Part shown: positions 30,399-39,006 of the stretch, in pieces
Numbering within the stretch: position 1 is the first letter of the stretch
How the letters are laid out: each line of letters opens with the position of its first letter
Assembly (NCBI GenBank): GCA_041397775.1
Contig: JAWKWB010000004.1
Span: 248,001 to 312,000, forward strand
Source: Ga0077555 sp041397775
GTDB taxonomy: Bacteria; Pseudomonadota; Alphaproteobacteria; Rhizobiales; Hyphomicrobiaceae
Direction: 5' to 3'
DNA length: 64,000 nucleotides
Position numbers and translations under genes: made by a program
The notes under the pieces: generated by a model
The model's database searches: none
Told to the model about the DNA's origin: nothing
Seen by the model: the letters and a program-made list of their open reading frames with translations, nothing else

Positions 30399-33310
30399 CG
30401 CCACGTCCATTGAGCACCCAAACGACCAGCCAAGGTATTATCCGCACGGTAGGTGAAGAAACTTGAAGAGCCGGCTCCGAACGATCCGTCGATGGCGATG
30501 CGGTCGCCCGAGAGGATGCAGTCCTTGCACAGCACGCCCATGGCGCTAACCGCAAAGGCATTGGCGACGCCGTCGAAGTTTCCCCAGCCCACGCGGACAC
30601 CGAACCGTTCACGCTCGGTCAGGCTCGGGGCTTCCATGGCGAGCGCGACAGCTACACCGGCGCGCAGGCGGCCGAGTTCCGAGAATACGGCGCCGCCGTC
30701 GCTGGCCAGATGTCCTCCGGCATCGGTGGTCGTCAGTTCGAGCGGACCGACCTGGCGGGCTTTGCTCTGTGTCGAGGTTATGCCGGGCGCCGTGTAGCTG
30801 TCGGCCCTGGTGCCAAGCATGATCTCATTCGAGTGCTGGGTCTGTGCGCCGGTTCCGATGGCCGTCGAGCCTTCGTGCCGAGCCACTGCGCCGTCACCGA
30901 GCGCGGCAGTGCGCGTCGCGGTCGCTCTGGCACCGTGTCCAACGGCAACCGCTCCGGTGCCCGATGCCGTCGCGTTCTGGCCGAATGCCATGGCACTGGT
31001 CCCTGTGGCCGAGGCGTTCTGGCCGGAGGCGATCGCACTGTTCCCGTCAGCGGACGCCTGCACGCCGATTGCCGACGCGCTGAGCCCCGAGGCCGTCGAT
31101 CCATCACCGAGCGCAACAGCACCTTGTCCGGTTGCGGTGTTGAGATTGCCGAGGGCGACAGCGCCCGTTCCTGTCGCGGTGTTGTCGGCGCCGACGGCGA
31201 CGGCGCCCGTCCCCGTCGCGATGTTGGGATCACCGATCGCGACGGCGCCGTTGCCACTCGCGACGTTGAGCAGGCCCATGGCGATGGCACCATTGCCCGA
31301 CAGCACCTGGGACTGGGAGCCCGCCGCGATCGAGCCCGGACCAGCGCTTTCGACTACGGTGTTCCTGTCGCCGATTGCGACGGTCGACACTGCAAGGGCG
31401 CGCGACGCGTATCCCATCGCCGTGGCTGCTGCCGCTTCGGCCCTGGCAAATGTTCCCGTTGCCGTGGCGTTGAGGCCTGTCGCCCTGGCGCTGTCGCCGA
31501 GGGCGGTGGCGCTGGTGCCCATTGCGACGGCCTCGTTGCCGAAGGCTGCCGCGTAGAGACCCGATGCGAATGCGAATCGCCCGATAGCAACTGTGGCAGT
31601 GCCATCCGTGCTGGCCCTGTCACCCACGGCAACCGAGCTGATGCCTCTGGCGATCGACAGGTTGCCCGTCGCGACAGAAGCGACGTCGTTTGCCGTCGCG
31701 CCGGTGCCTGTAGCGGTGGCCGCGTCGGCCAGGGCCGAAGAGAGTGCACCGGTCGCCGTAGCCGACAGACCGGTCGCCCTTGCCTGCACGCCCGTGGCAG
31801 TTGCCCCCGCTCCGCTCGCTGTCGCCTGATTGCCTGTCGCAGTGGCGCTGGTTGCCGTGGCCTGGGCGCCAATGCCCGCTGCCGTGGCGAAAGTTGCGGT
31901 GGCCGCGGCCCCGGTTCCCGTAGCGGTCGCACCCTGGGCCGTCGCCTGGGCGAGCGCGCCGGTTGCCGTCGCCTGCTGGCCAGTTGCCGTGGCGCCCGAG
32001 CCTGTTGCCGTCGCCTGCAGGCCCGTTGCCGTTGCGAGCGCGCCCGTTGCCGTCGCCCGATCCCCTGTCGCGTTCGCGCCGGCTCCAGTTGCCGTCGCTC
32101 TCGAGCCGTCAGCCGTCGCAAGAGCACCAGTGGCGGTCGCCTGGAATCCGACTGCGCTCGCTGCATTTCCGGTGGCGGTGGCACTCTCGCCATTCGCAAC
32201 CGTCGCCGCGCCCGTTGCGGTGGCGTTGAGGCCTGTCGCCGACGCCATGTAGCCGGTGGCGGTGGCATTCTCGCCATTCGCGGAGGCGCGCGTGCCGAGT
32301 GCCGTGGCATTCGTGCCGGTTGCGTTCGCAAGGTATCCCAGTGCCGATGCGCCAGCGCCGGTTGCCGATGCCTGGGATCCGACCGCCGTCGCGTTCGCGC
32401 CCGTCGCCGTGGCGTTGTTGCCGATAGCCGTGGCACCGTCACCATTGGCCGTGGCGTTGGCTCCGATCGCCGTCGCACCAATGCCGGTAGCGATGGCGCC
32501 GTTGCCCAGTGCCGTACTGTTGGCCGAGTTGGCTTGCGAGCCGTTGCCGATGGCGATCGCGCTCACATCGCCCGTCACGGCGGCCAGACCGCCGTTGCCG
32601 GCACCGGCCAGAGATCCGCCACCGAGCGTGATGCCGTTGTAATAGAACTGCCCTGTGGGGTCGCCCAATGTAATCGCGCCATCGTGGGCTGAAATGCCCA
32701 TTTTCGCGACGAAATTGGCATACGTGCGAACGGTTCCCGTGAAATCCGCATTGCAGTTGGGCTGACTGTTCTGGATCCCTTCGACGATGAGGCCACCCAG
32801 GTCCAGTCCGTGCCCCACGCCTTGGATGATGATGCCGGGTGCCTCAGCGCCAAAAAAGCCCACGGCCGATCCAATGGCTTCCACGACCGTACCGGCGATG
32901 CCGACGCCAAGTCCCGCGACCGACAGACCGTATGCAAGATCGTCGAGCTGCTGGGCACACGTGACACCCGTGCTGCCCGTTCGCTGTGTCATCAGTGCCT
33001 GCACTGCCGTGCGCTTTTCCTCATCGCTCAGCGACGAGTTGTCCATGATCGCCTGGACTTCGCTCTGCAGGACGGTCACGTCCACGCCAGATCCGAGCGA
33101 AGCGTCGGTCTCGATTTGGATGGGTGGGTTGCTGCTGGGCTCGCCGACGGTCGAAATCTGCTGTTGCGCAAATGCACTGCTATTCAGCATCCCGACCAGG
33201 AGTGCGCTGAGTATCAGCGGGGTGGCGGCTCTATTTTTCTGTCTGCGGAGCGAAGAATCTACTGTAGTACGAGCATTAACCGTATTTACGGCAACGAGCC
33301 GAGCATTCAT
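30395..33310 (-). CDS. trimeric autotransporter adhesin, YadA-like
   Basis: Predicted outer-membrane trimeric adhesin, 971 aa. Order of parts: long signal peptide (about 1-49, ending SSAFAQ); a region of about 200 residues with a glycine-rich hydrophobic stretch bounded by cysteines (VTCAQQ and QPNCNAD); a head of about 575 residues made of AxAxGxx heptads, many reading ATATGxx, as in left-handed YadA beta-rolls; a short neck (NEIMLGTRADSY, PGITS); a helix (FSELGRLRAGVAVALAME); and a C-terminal anchor of four strands ending GAQWTWR. Two cysteines (LCKDC) in the anchor are unusual. Long coiled-coil stalks are lacking. I chose ATG 33310 because GGAG lies 9 nt upstream. Upstream DNA is AT-rich compared with its surroundings. 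Confidence 0.92.
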   Translation of the reverse strand: MNARLVAVNTVNARTTVDSSLRRQKNRAATPLILSALLVGMLNSSAFAQQQISTVGEPSSNPPIQIETDASLGSGVDVTVLQSEVQAIMDNSSLSDEEKRTAVQALMTQRTGSTGVTCAQQLDDLAYGLSVAGLGVGIAGTVVEAIGSAVGFFGAEAPGIIIQGVGHGLDLGGLIVEGIQNSQPNCNADFTGTVRTYANFVAKMGISAHDGAITLGDPTGQFYYNGITLGGGSLAGAGNGGLAAVTGDVSAIAIGNGSQANSANSTALGNGAIATGIGATAIGANATANGDGATAIGNNATATGANATAVGSQASATGAGASALGYLANATGTNATALGTRASANGENATATGYMASATGLNATATGAATVANGESATATGNAASAVGFQATATGALATADGSRATATGAGANATGDRATATGALATATGLQATATGSGATATGQQATATGALAQATAQGATATGTGAAATATFATAAGIGAQATATSATATGNQATASGAGATATGVQARATGLSATATGALSSALADAATATGTGATANDVASVATGNLSIARGISSVAVGDRASTDGTATVAIGRFAFASGLYAAAFGNEAVAMGTSATALGDSARATGLNATATGTFARAEAAAATAMGYASRALAVSTVAIGDRNTVVESAGPGSIAAGSQSQVLSGNGAIAMGLLNVASGNGAVAIGDPNIATGTGAVAVGADNTATGTGAVALGNLNTATGQGAVALGDGSTASGLSASAIGVQASADGNSAIASGQNASATGTSAMAFGQNATASGTGAVAVGHGARATATRTAALGDGAVARHEGSTAIGTGAQTQHSNEIMLGTRADSYTAPGITSTQSKARQVGPLELTTTDAGGHLASDGGAVFSELGRLRAGVAVALAMEAPSLTERERFGVRVGWGNFDGVANAFAVSAMGVLCKDCILSGDRIAIDGSFGAGSSSFFTYRADNTLAGRLGAQWTWR

Positions 33311-33930
33311 GACGCTATACTCCGCACACATACTCACCACACACGCGTTCAATTTAGCGGTTCAATAATGCGCGACGTCAATCTACGGGATGAGCAAATC
33401 GATAAATTTGCGAAATATGTCTCTGGAATATCACACAGCGCTTTAACTGCGTTGGCTGACAAATCAAAGCCTGTTTGATCGCGCGCAGCACTGCTGCGAA
33501 TGGGTGCCGACGCTCGGGTGGATCAGAAACGGAAAAAACCCGAGAGCTGCGATTTCTTCGATTTCTTCGCGTGTTCTGGCAATGCCCGGGCGACATTGGA
33601 ACGACGGTTTGCGGAGAGGAGGATGGCCTTTGAAATCGATCGCGTGTTGGCAGATGATCCGGAAGCCGACAGGAATGTGATCCTGTTCGATTTCGGTAAT
33701 GTCGGGGGGCGAGCAATTCTCCGACAGCCGTGCCAACACCTCAGATTTCTTTCGGATGGCCGGTGACGAGGGGTGTCGCCTTTGATGGAGTGCCGGCAGG
33801 CCGTTGGGTTACGCGCGGGATCGATGGCCGAGTGTACGATCGACAGTCTGGGCCGCGCTAACCCAACCTACGTTTTCTATTTTGCTCGAAACACAGCAGC
33901 CGCGTCCCCGTGGCTGCTGCGCTTCTGGTC
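33311..33930. other. AT-richer intergenic region upstream of the adhesin; no confident gene
   Basis: This 620-nt stretch holds no gene I would defend. The part nearest the adhesin (about 33230-33480) is clearly more AT-rich than the window and probably carries the adhesin promoter; on the minus strand TTGACG (33376-33381) and TAAATT (33351-33356) are a weak pair with a long 19-nt spacer. Around 33470-33770 both strands have open frames (about 88-91 codons, e.g. minus strand 33464-33739) with fairly protein-like composition but no RBS, no family and no clear winner. One may be a gene remnant. Confidence 0.4.
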
Positions 33931-34740
33931 TCAGCGGCCCTTGAACTTGGGGGCGCGCTTCTCGGCGAAGGCGCGGGCGGCCTCCTTGTGGTCCTCGGTC
34001 TCGCGGAGCTGCATGAGGTTCATGCTCTCCATGTCCAGGCAGTCGCCGAGGCCCATCTTGAGGGCGCGGTTCATGTTGTCCTTGATGTAGCGCTGGGCAA
34101 GGCGCGGGCCGTTGGCGAGCCGGCGGGCGAGCTCCATCGTCTTGGCCTCGAGGTCGGCCGGCGGCACCACCCAGTTGACGATGCCGAGGCGGCCGGCCTC
34201 GTTCATGTCGATGCGGTCGCCCAGCAGGTACAACTCGCGTGCCTTGCCGGTGCCGACGAGCTGGGTGAGGAAGTACGTGCCGCCGTAGTCGCCGGAGAGG
34301 CCGACCTTGACGAATGCCGTCGAGAGCACGGCCGTATCGGCGGCAATGCGCATGTCGCAGGCGAGCGCGATGGAGAGGCCGGCGCCGGCTGCTGCACCGG
34401 GCAGCGAGGCGATGGTGGGCTTGGGCATCTCGTAGAGGCGCAGGGGCACGCGGCGGTGTGCCTGCCGCTGCATCTCCATGCGCTGGATCTGGTCGATTGG
34501 CGCGCCGGAGGCGTTGACGCGCGCCATGTTCTTGACGTCGCCACCCGCACAGAACGCGCCGCCCGCGCCTGTCAGCACGATGCAGCCGACGTCGTTGTCG
34601 AGTTCGGCCTCGGCCAGGATCTCGCCGAGGCGGCGCTGCATGTCGGTGGTCAGGGCGTTGCGGTACTCGGGACGATTGAAGGTGATGACGAGTACGCCGT
34701 CATCGCGCCGTACCAGCAGTTCGTTGGTTTCAGTCGACAT
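33931..34740 (-). CDS. enoyl-CoA hydratase/isomerase family protein
   Basis: Crotonase-fold enzyme, 269 aa. The oxyanion-hole segments are GAGGAFCAGGDVKNMA (about residue 60) and LPGAAAGAGLSIALACD (about 112). At the second acid position it reads VGLSGDYGGTYFL, where hydratases often have Glu, so isomerase, hydratase or another CoA chemistry are all possible. ATG 34740 is preceded by GGGAGTGAAACG. Single gene; acts on acyl-CoA intermediates in fatty acid or aromatic/amino acid catabolism. Confidence 0.92.
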   Translation of the reverse strand: MSTETNELLVRRDDGVLVITFNRPEYRNALTTDMQRRLGEILAEAELDNDVGCIVLTGAGGAFCAGGDVKNMARVNASGAPIDQIQRMEMQRQAHRRVPLRLYEMPKPTIASLPGAAAGAGLSIALACDMRIAADTAVLSTAFVKVGLSGDYGGTYFLTQLVGTGKARELYLLGDRIDMNEAGRLGIVNWVVPPADLEAKTMELARRLANGPRLAQRYIKDNMNRALKMGLGDCLDMESMNLMQLRETEDHKEAARAFAEKRAPKFKGR

Positions 34741-34970
34741 CGTTTCACTCCCGTCGTTGGCTGGCGTCACGTTGAGAGCCGCGCGCGGTTCCGTCAAGCG
34801 CCAGCGATATGAGGCGGGAGACCATGCCGAGAGGCCATGGGCAAGGCCGACATGACGCGCCAAGGACCCGATACGACAGGGGGGCGCGGTTCGTGTGATG
34901 CGGCGAGGAGCGCTGCGAATCGGGTACGCAGACCGCTTCCAGGGGAGAATGTTCAGCTTTGCTGAAATGG

Positions 34971-35046
34971 TGGTGCCCAGGGGCGGAATCGAACCACCGA
35001 CACTGCGATTTTCAGTCGCATGCTCTACCAACTGAGCTACCTGGGC
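34971..35046 (-). tRNA. tRNA-Phe (GAA)
   Basis: On the minus strand a 76-nt cloverleaf begins GCCCAGGTAGCTCAG and ends CCTGGGCACCA, so CCA is encoded. The D arm (AGCTCAGTTGGTAGAGC), anticodon loop CTGAAAA with anticodon GAA, and T arm (GGTTCGATTCC) are all standard. Confidence 0.97.
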
Positions 35047-35084
35047 GCTGTCGGCGGGCACGTGGCGTCACCGGAAGCGCGGTC

Positions 35085-35114
35085 CTTATAGGTGCTAGAT
35101 CGGGCACTTGTCCA
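35085..35114 (-). promoter_or_regulatory. sigma-70-type promoter of tRNA-Phe
   Basis: On the minus strand TGGACA (35109-35114) and TATAAG (35085-35090) each match five of six consensus bases with an 18-nt spacer. Transcription would start near 35078, giving a 5' leader of about 30 nt before the tRNA. Confidence 0.65.
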
Positions 35115-35234
35115 GCACCAACATCACGTGTCGGTGAAACAGTTCGTGGAGAGGGTGCGGGTGGGGTGCCAGAAGGCCCGCACCAGGCTGTTTCTCCTGC
35201 AGGACTTGCGCGTCTCCAGCCGGATGGATGCTGG

Positions 35235-35801
35235 TCAATCCCGGCCTGGATCGGTGCCGACGAACGTGTCGAGCAGTGTGTTGCCCTGGTACTTCAGCTC
35301 GTCGTGAATGCCGATGCGCGTCTTGTAATAGACGTAGGTCACCTGCCACTTGATCGTGCCGAAGGCGTATTCGCCGGCTTCCTTCGGATTATCCTCGTTA
35401 CGCGAGATCCGTTCCAGGAGCTTCGTGCGCTGATCGGGCCGTGCCGCCATGAACGGGCGGCCGAACATGGCGGTGGACAGCGTGTCGATTTCGGCGAGGT
35501 CGTCCTTCCAGCTCTGGCGGATATCGCGATCACGGCTTTCGGCCAGGCGCTTGTCGATGAAGGCGGCGACCTTGGCCGCACGGGCGCCGCCCGAATTCTC
35601 GTCGGCGGGCACGATCATCTCGGCCAACTCGTCGACCAACTTGAATTCGGCGGGGGAGAAGAAGCGTTGGGGCGCTGCGGTCTTCGATGCGGCCGCCCTG
35701 CCGCCCTTTTGTGCCGCGGCGTCCTCGCTGGTCATTGCAAGGGCGCCAAGGGAGCCGGCGCCGAGCATGAGGAGACGGCGGCGGTCGAGTTCGGTGCGCA
35801 T
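35235..35801 (-). CDS. gluconate 2-dehydrogenase subunit 3 family protein (small subunit of GMC dehydrogenase)
   Basis: A 188-aa protein that begins MRTELDRRRLLMLGAGSLG, a twin-arginine-type signal (RRRLL then a hydrophobic core). The mature part matches the gluconate_2-dh3 family: FFSPAEFKLVDELAEMIVPADENSGGARAAKV and FVGTDPG near the end. These small subunits help export and mature the flavin subunit. It lies 11 nt downstream of the GMC oxidoreductase. The cytochrome c subunit usually present in three-subunit complexes is not found here. Confidence 0.88.
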   Translation of the reverse strand: MRTELDRRRLLMLGAGSLGALAMTSEDAAAQKGGRAAASKTAAPQRFFSPAEFKLVDELAEMIVPADENSGGARAAKVAAFIDKRLAESRDRDIRQSWKDDLAEIDTLSTAMFGRPFMAARPDQRTKLLERISRNEDNPKEAGEYAFGTIKWQVTYVYYKTRIGIHDELKYQGNTLLDTFVGTDPGRD

Positions 35802-35812
35802 GGTCGGCTGCC

Positions 35813-37615
35813 TCACAGATTGCCCTTTCCAAGCTCCTCGGCGAGGTAGTCGCAGGCGCGCCAGGCGAGGGCCATGATGGTCCACGTGGGGTTCTGGTTG
35901 CCGGCGGAGACGAATGCTGCGCCGTCGACGACGAACAGGTTGCGGACGTCGTGGGCCTGCTGGAAGGCGTTGAGGACGCTGGTCTTGGGGTCGTTGCCCA
36001 TGCGCGCGGTGCCGACCTCGTGCACGGAGGAGCCCTCGGTGAGCTTGTCGTTCTTGACGCGGGTGATCTCCAGGCCTGCGTCGGTGAAGATCTCCTGCAT
36101 GCGTGCGGTCATGTCCGCGCACATCTTGCGCTCGTTGTCGCCGTGCTCGTAGGCGAAGCGCAGCACGGGGATGCCGTAGGCGTCCTTGACCTTGGGATCG
36201 AGCGAGACGTGGTTCTCGTAGCGCGGCAAGACCTCGCCCAGGCCGTACATGTAGACGTAGGCGCCCGCGTGATCGCGCACCGCCTTCTTGTAGTCCTTGC
36301 CGAACCCGCGTGTGGAGGCGACTGCGAGCTCGGGGAACATCTCCTGGCCGCCTGCGCCCTCCAGGCCATAGCCGCGAATGAAATTCTTCGACTTCGTGGC
36401 GGCGTCGAGGTTCTGGAAGCGGGGGATGTAGAAGCCGCCGGGACGGCCATCCTCGTTGCGCCGCTCGCCCCCGACTCGCGGCTTATAGATGCCCTCCACG
36501 CGGGGGCCCATGACGTGCTCGGCGAGATTATGGCCGAGATGGCCGCTGGAATTGGCGAGGCCCGCCGGAAACGTCTTCGACGTCGAGTTCAGCAGGATGC
36601 GCGTCGTTTCCAGCGTGGAGGCCCCCAGCACGACGACCTTGGCCTTGGCGTCGTAGGTCTTGCGGGTGATGGAATCCATGAACGAGACGCCGCTGGCGCG
36701 GTTCGTCCGCGGGTCGTAGCGCACCTCGTAGACCGTCGCGTTGGTGCGAACGGTCAGCCGGCCGGTGTCGAAGGCTGGATAGATGAGGCCCGACTGCGCG
36801 TTGAAGGCGGCATTGATGTCGCAGCCGCCGACACGCCGCTGGCAGGCGCCGCGGCCAAAACAGCGGGAGCGGTATTTGTTGTGCTTCAGGCCGTCGGTCG
36901 TCACACCGAGGCGGAACGGCGTCAGCACGCGGCCAGACGCCTCGAGGCGCGAGCGGATGTGCATCTCCGGCTCGTTGAGGCGCATGGGGCGCTGATAGAT
37001 CGAATCCGGCAGCCACGGCAGGTTTTCCTTGATGCCGGAGATGCCGAGGTAGAGGTCGACCTTGTCGTAGTAGGGGGCGACGTCGTCGTAGGAGATCGGC
37101 CAATCGTCGCCGTATCCGTCGCGGCTCGCCGCCTTGAAATCATACTCGGACATGCGAAGCGCCAGGCGGCCCCAGACGTTCGTCTTGCCACCGAGCGCGC
37201 GGCTGCGGACCCAGGAGAACTTCGTGCCGGTGTAGGGATGCTCCTTTTCGTTGACGAAAAGGTCTTTCGTATAGTCAGGGCCTTCGCCGAGCTGCTGCCA
37301 GTTGACGACATTGGTGTAGCGCCCGAAGTGGCGGGCGTAGGGTGGCTGGAATTTCTCGTAGTCGCCTTCGTCCAGCACGCGATATTCCGGCGGGAGATTG
37401 CCGTGGCGTGGGTGCTCGTAGGGCCACTCCATCGACTTGAGGGATTGCGTCGTATCGACGTGGCGGCCTGCCTCGAGAAGGAGCACCTGGAGACCACGGC
37501 TCGTCAGGACGTGGGCCGCCATGCCGCCGGCGGCTCCCGAACCTACGACGATGGCGTCATAGGTCCTGGTCAGGTCGACGGTTGCCGGATCGGGTAATTG
37601 CGGTGCGGCTTCCAT
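35813..37615 (-). CDS. GMC family oxidoreductase (gluconate/sugar dehydrogenase-like flavoprotein)
   Basis: FAD-dependent GMC oxidoreductase, 600 aa. The dinucleotide-binding motif is VVGSGAAGGMAAHVL (about residue 24) followed by LLEAG. The C-terminal GMC domain has HEVGTARMGNDP with the catalytic-region histidine, and NQNPTWTIMALAWR, typical of the membrane-bound gluconate/2-keto-gluconate/sorbitol dehydrogenase large subunits. It has no signal peptide of its own, which fits export with the twin-arginine small subunit encoded next. Substrate is likely a sugar, sugar acid or polyol oxidised in the periplasm; which one is unknown. Confidence 0.93.
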   Translation of the reverse strand: MEAAPQLPDPATVDLTRTYDAIVVGSGAAGGMAAHVLTSRGLQVLLLEAGRHVDTTQSLKSMEWPYEHPRHGNLPPEYRVLDEGDYEKFQPPYARHFGRYTNVVNWQQLGEGPDYTKDLFVNEKEHPYTGTKFSWVRSRALGGKTNVWGRLALRMSEYDFKAASRDGYGDDWPISYDDVAPYYDKVDLYLGISGIKENLPWLPDSIYQRPMRLNEPEMHIRSRLEASGRVLTPFRLGVTTDGLKHNKYRSRCFGRGACQRRVGGCDINAAFNAQSGLIYPAFDTGRLTVRTNATVYEVRYDPRTNRASGVSFMDSITRKTYDAKAKVVVLGASTLETTRILLNSTSKTFPAGLANSSGHLGHNLAEHVMGPRVEGIYKPRVGGERRNEDGRPGGFYIPRFQNLDAATKSKNFIRGYGLEGAGGQEMFPELAVASTRGFGKDYKKAVRDHAGAYVYMYGLGEVLPRYENHVSLDPKVKDAYGIPVLRFAYEHGDNERKMCADMTARMQEIFTDAGLEITRVKNDKLTEGSSVHEVGTARMGNDPKTSVLNAFQQAHDVRNLFVVDGAAFVSAGNQNPTWTIMALAWRACDYLAEELGKGNL

Positions 37616-37728
37616 GCGTCTCCCCTTGCGCCCGTCTCGTCAGGGCCGTTCTCGAGAAGGCAACATAGGGGCGTACGCTGACATGCCCAAGGGCAAACAT
37701 CGTCAACCCAGGCAGACTTGCGGCAGAT

Positions 37729-38799
37729 CTAGCCGGCGGCGTGCTGCATTTCGAAGTCGCGGAAACGGATCAGGCGATGCTTCTCCTCGTCCCACAAGGT
37801 GAGGCGATAGCACTTGAGGCTTTCCCAGAACCGCAGGCGGTTGAGGCTACGCAACTCCGGGCTGGCTGCCAGGCACTCCTGGAGACGATAGTTCGGGATC
37901 ATGCTGTTGAGGTGATGGATGTGGTGCAGCCCGATATTGCCCGTAAACCAATTCAGCACGGGCGGAAGATCGTAAAAAGAGCTGCCCATCACCGAGGCGA
38001 CCTGGAAATCCCAATCACTGCCGCTCGACCAGTGCGTTTCCTCGAACTGGTGCTGGATGAAGAACAGCCATCCGCCGGCGACGGATGCCACGACGACCGA
38101 CGGGATGATGATCAGGGCCATCGTGCCCGTGCCCAGCAGAAGGGCCAGCGGCAGATAGACCAGCACCAGCGCGAGATCGAGCCCGATGATGCTGCGCCAC
38201 GCCTCACGCGGCGCCACTGGGTGAAACCAGGGAACGCGCTGGATCAACAGGAAGAATGCCGGCACGCCGATCAGGAAGAGGAACAGCGGATTGCGATAGA
38301 TCTTGTAGTTGAACTTGCCGACGGGCGTGAGTTTCGCATACTCGGCCACCGTCAGCGTCTTGATGTCGCCCGCGCCGCGCTTGTCGAGATTGCCGGACGT
38401 GGCGTGATGGCGGGCATGAACGCGGCGCCACAGACCGTAGGGCGTCACCGTGAGAACGCTCATGCAGCGGCCGATGAAGTCGTTCAGGCGACGCGAGGCC
38501 GTGAAGGAGCCGTGCCCGCAATCGTGCTGGATGATGAAGCAGCGCACGAGCAGGCCGCCGAGCGGAAGTGCCAACAGCAGCGTCAGCCATGGATAGTTGG
38601 GCGCGAGATAGACCATGGTCGCGACGAGCGCGATCAAGGGCACGACGGTCGTCGCCACCTGCAATAGCGCCCGCTGCGTGGAGGGCTCGCGATAGCCCGA
38701 GCAGTGGCGCGCCAATCGCATGACCAGGGCCTTGTCCGGTGAAGCCGTCGCAGGATGACGATCCCGTCCCGGCGCTGTGCTGTTCGCGTATTTCTGCAA
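37729..38799 (-). CDS. fatty acid desaturase
   Basis: Integral membrane di-iron desaturase, 356 aa. All three histidine boxes are present: HDCGH (about residue 92), HARHH (about 128) and HHIHH (about 293), with four or more hydrophobic segments between them. The pattern resembles delta-12/omega-6-type acyl-lipid desaturases. The start is uncertain; ATG 38799 is listed and a later ATG (MRLARHCSG) is possible. Single gene, 113 nt upstream limit to the GMC gene start. It would adjust membrane fluidity or make a modified acyl chain. Confidence 0.93.
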   Translation of the reverse strand: MQKYANSTAPGRDRHPATASPDKALVMRLARHCSGYREPSTQRALLQVATTVVPLIALVATMVYLAPNYPWLTLLLALPLGGLLVRCFIIQHDCGHGSFTASRRLNDFIGRCMSVLTVTPYGLWRRVHARHHATSGNLDKRGAGDIKTLTVAEYAKLTPVGKFNYKIYRNPLFLFLIGVPAFFLLIQRVPWFHPVAPREAWRSIIGLDLALVLVYLPLALLLGTGTMALIIIPSVVVASVAGGWLFFIQHQFEETHWSSGSDWDFQVASVMGSSFYDLPPVLNWFTGNIGLHHIHHLNSMIPNYRLQECLAASPELRSLNRLRFWESLKCYRLTLWDEEKHRLIRFRDFEMQHAAG

Positions 38800-38929
38800 A
38801 CGATGCTTCCGATGTTAACGAGCGCCCGATTCCTGGCGACTCACTGGTCCCTCTCCGCCGACTAGCATGTTCCAGCTGCAACAGCGATGGCGCACATTGT
38901 CGATCGTTGCGGAGAAGGCACGACTCAGC

Positions 38930-38967
38930 AAAAATGCCGCAGGACGCAGATCAGTGCGTCCTGCGGC
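38930..38967 (-). terminator. rho-independent terminator after the secreted repeat protein gene
   Basis: A perfect 13-bp stem (38936-38948 pairing with 38955-38967, GCCGCAGGACGCA arm) with a 6-nt loop is followed on the minus strand by ATTTTTG. It lies 40 nt downstream of the repeat-protein stop. Confidence 0.88.
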
Positions 38968-39006
38968 AAACTGGCGTGAGGGGCGGGCGTGCCCTGAGAG
39001 TGAGCC

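Noticed and set aside
30870..32580. Regular DNA repeats that could be read as a CRISPR or satellite array
   Set aside because: Units are imperfect 21-nt multiples coding for AxAxGxx heptads in one open frame, with no spacers.
30710..32692. Plus-strand open frame rich in Arg/Cys/Gly opposite the adhesin
   Set aside because: Antisense of the heptad repeats; the repeat period is explained by the adhesin coding strand.
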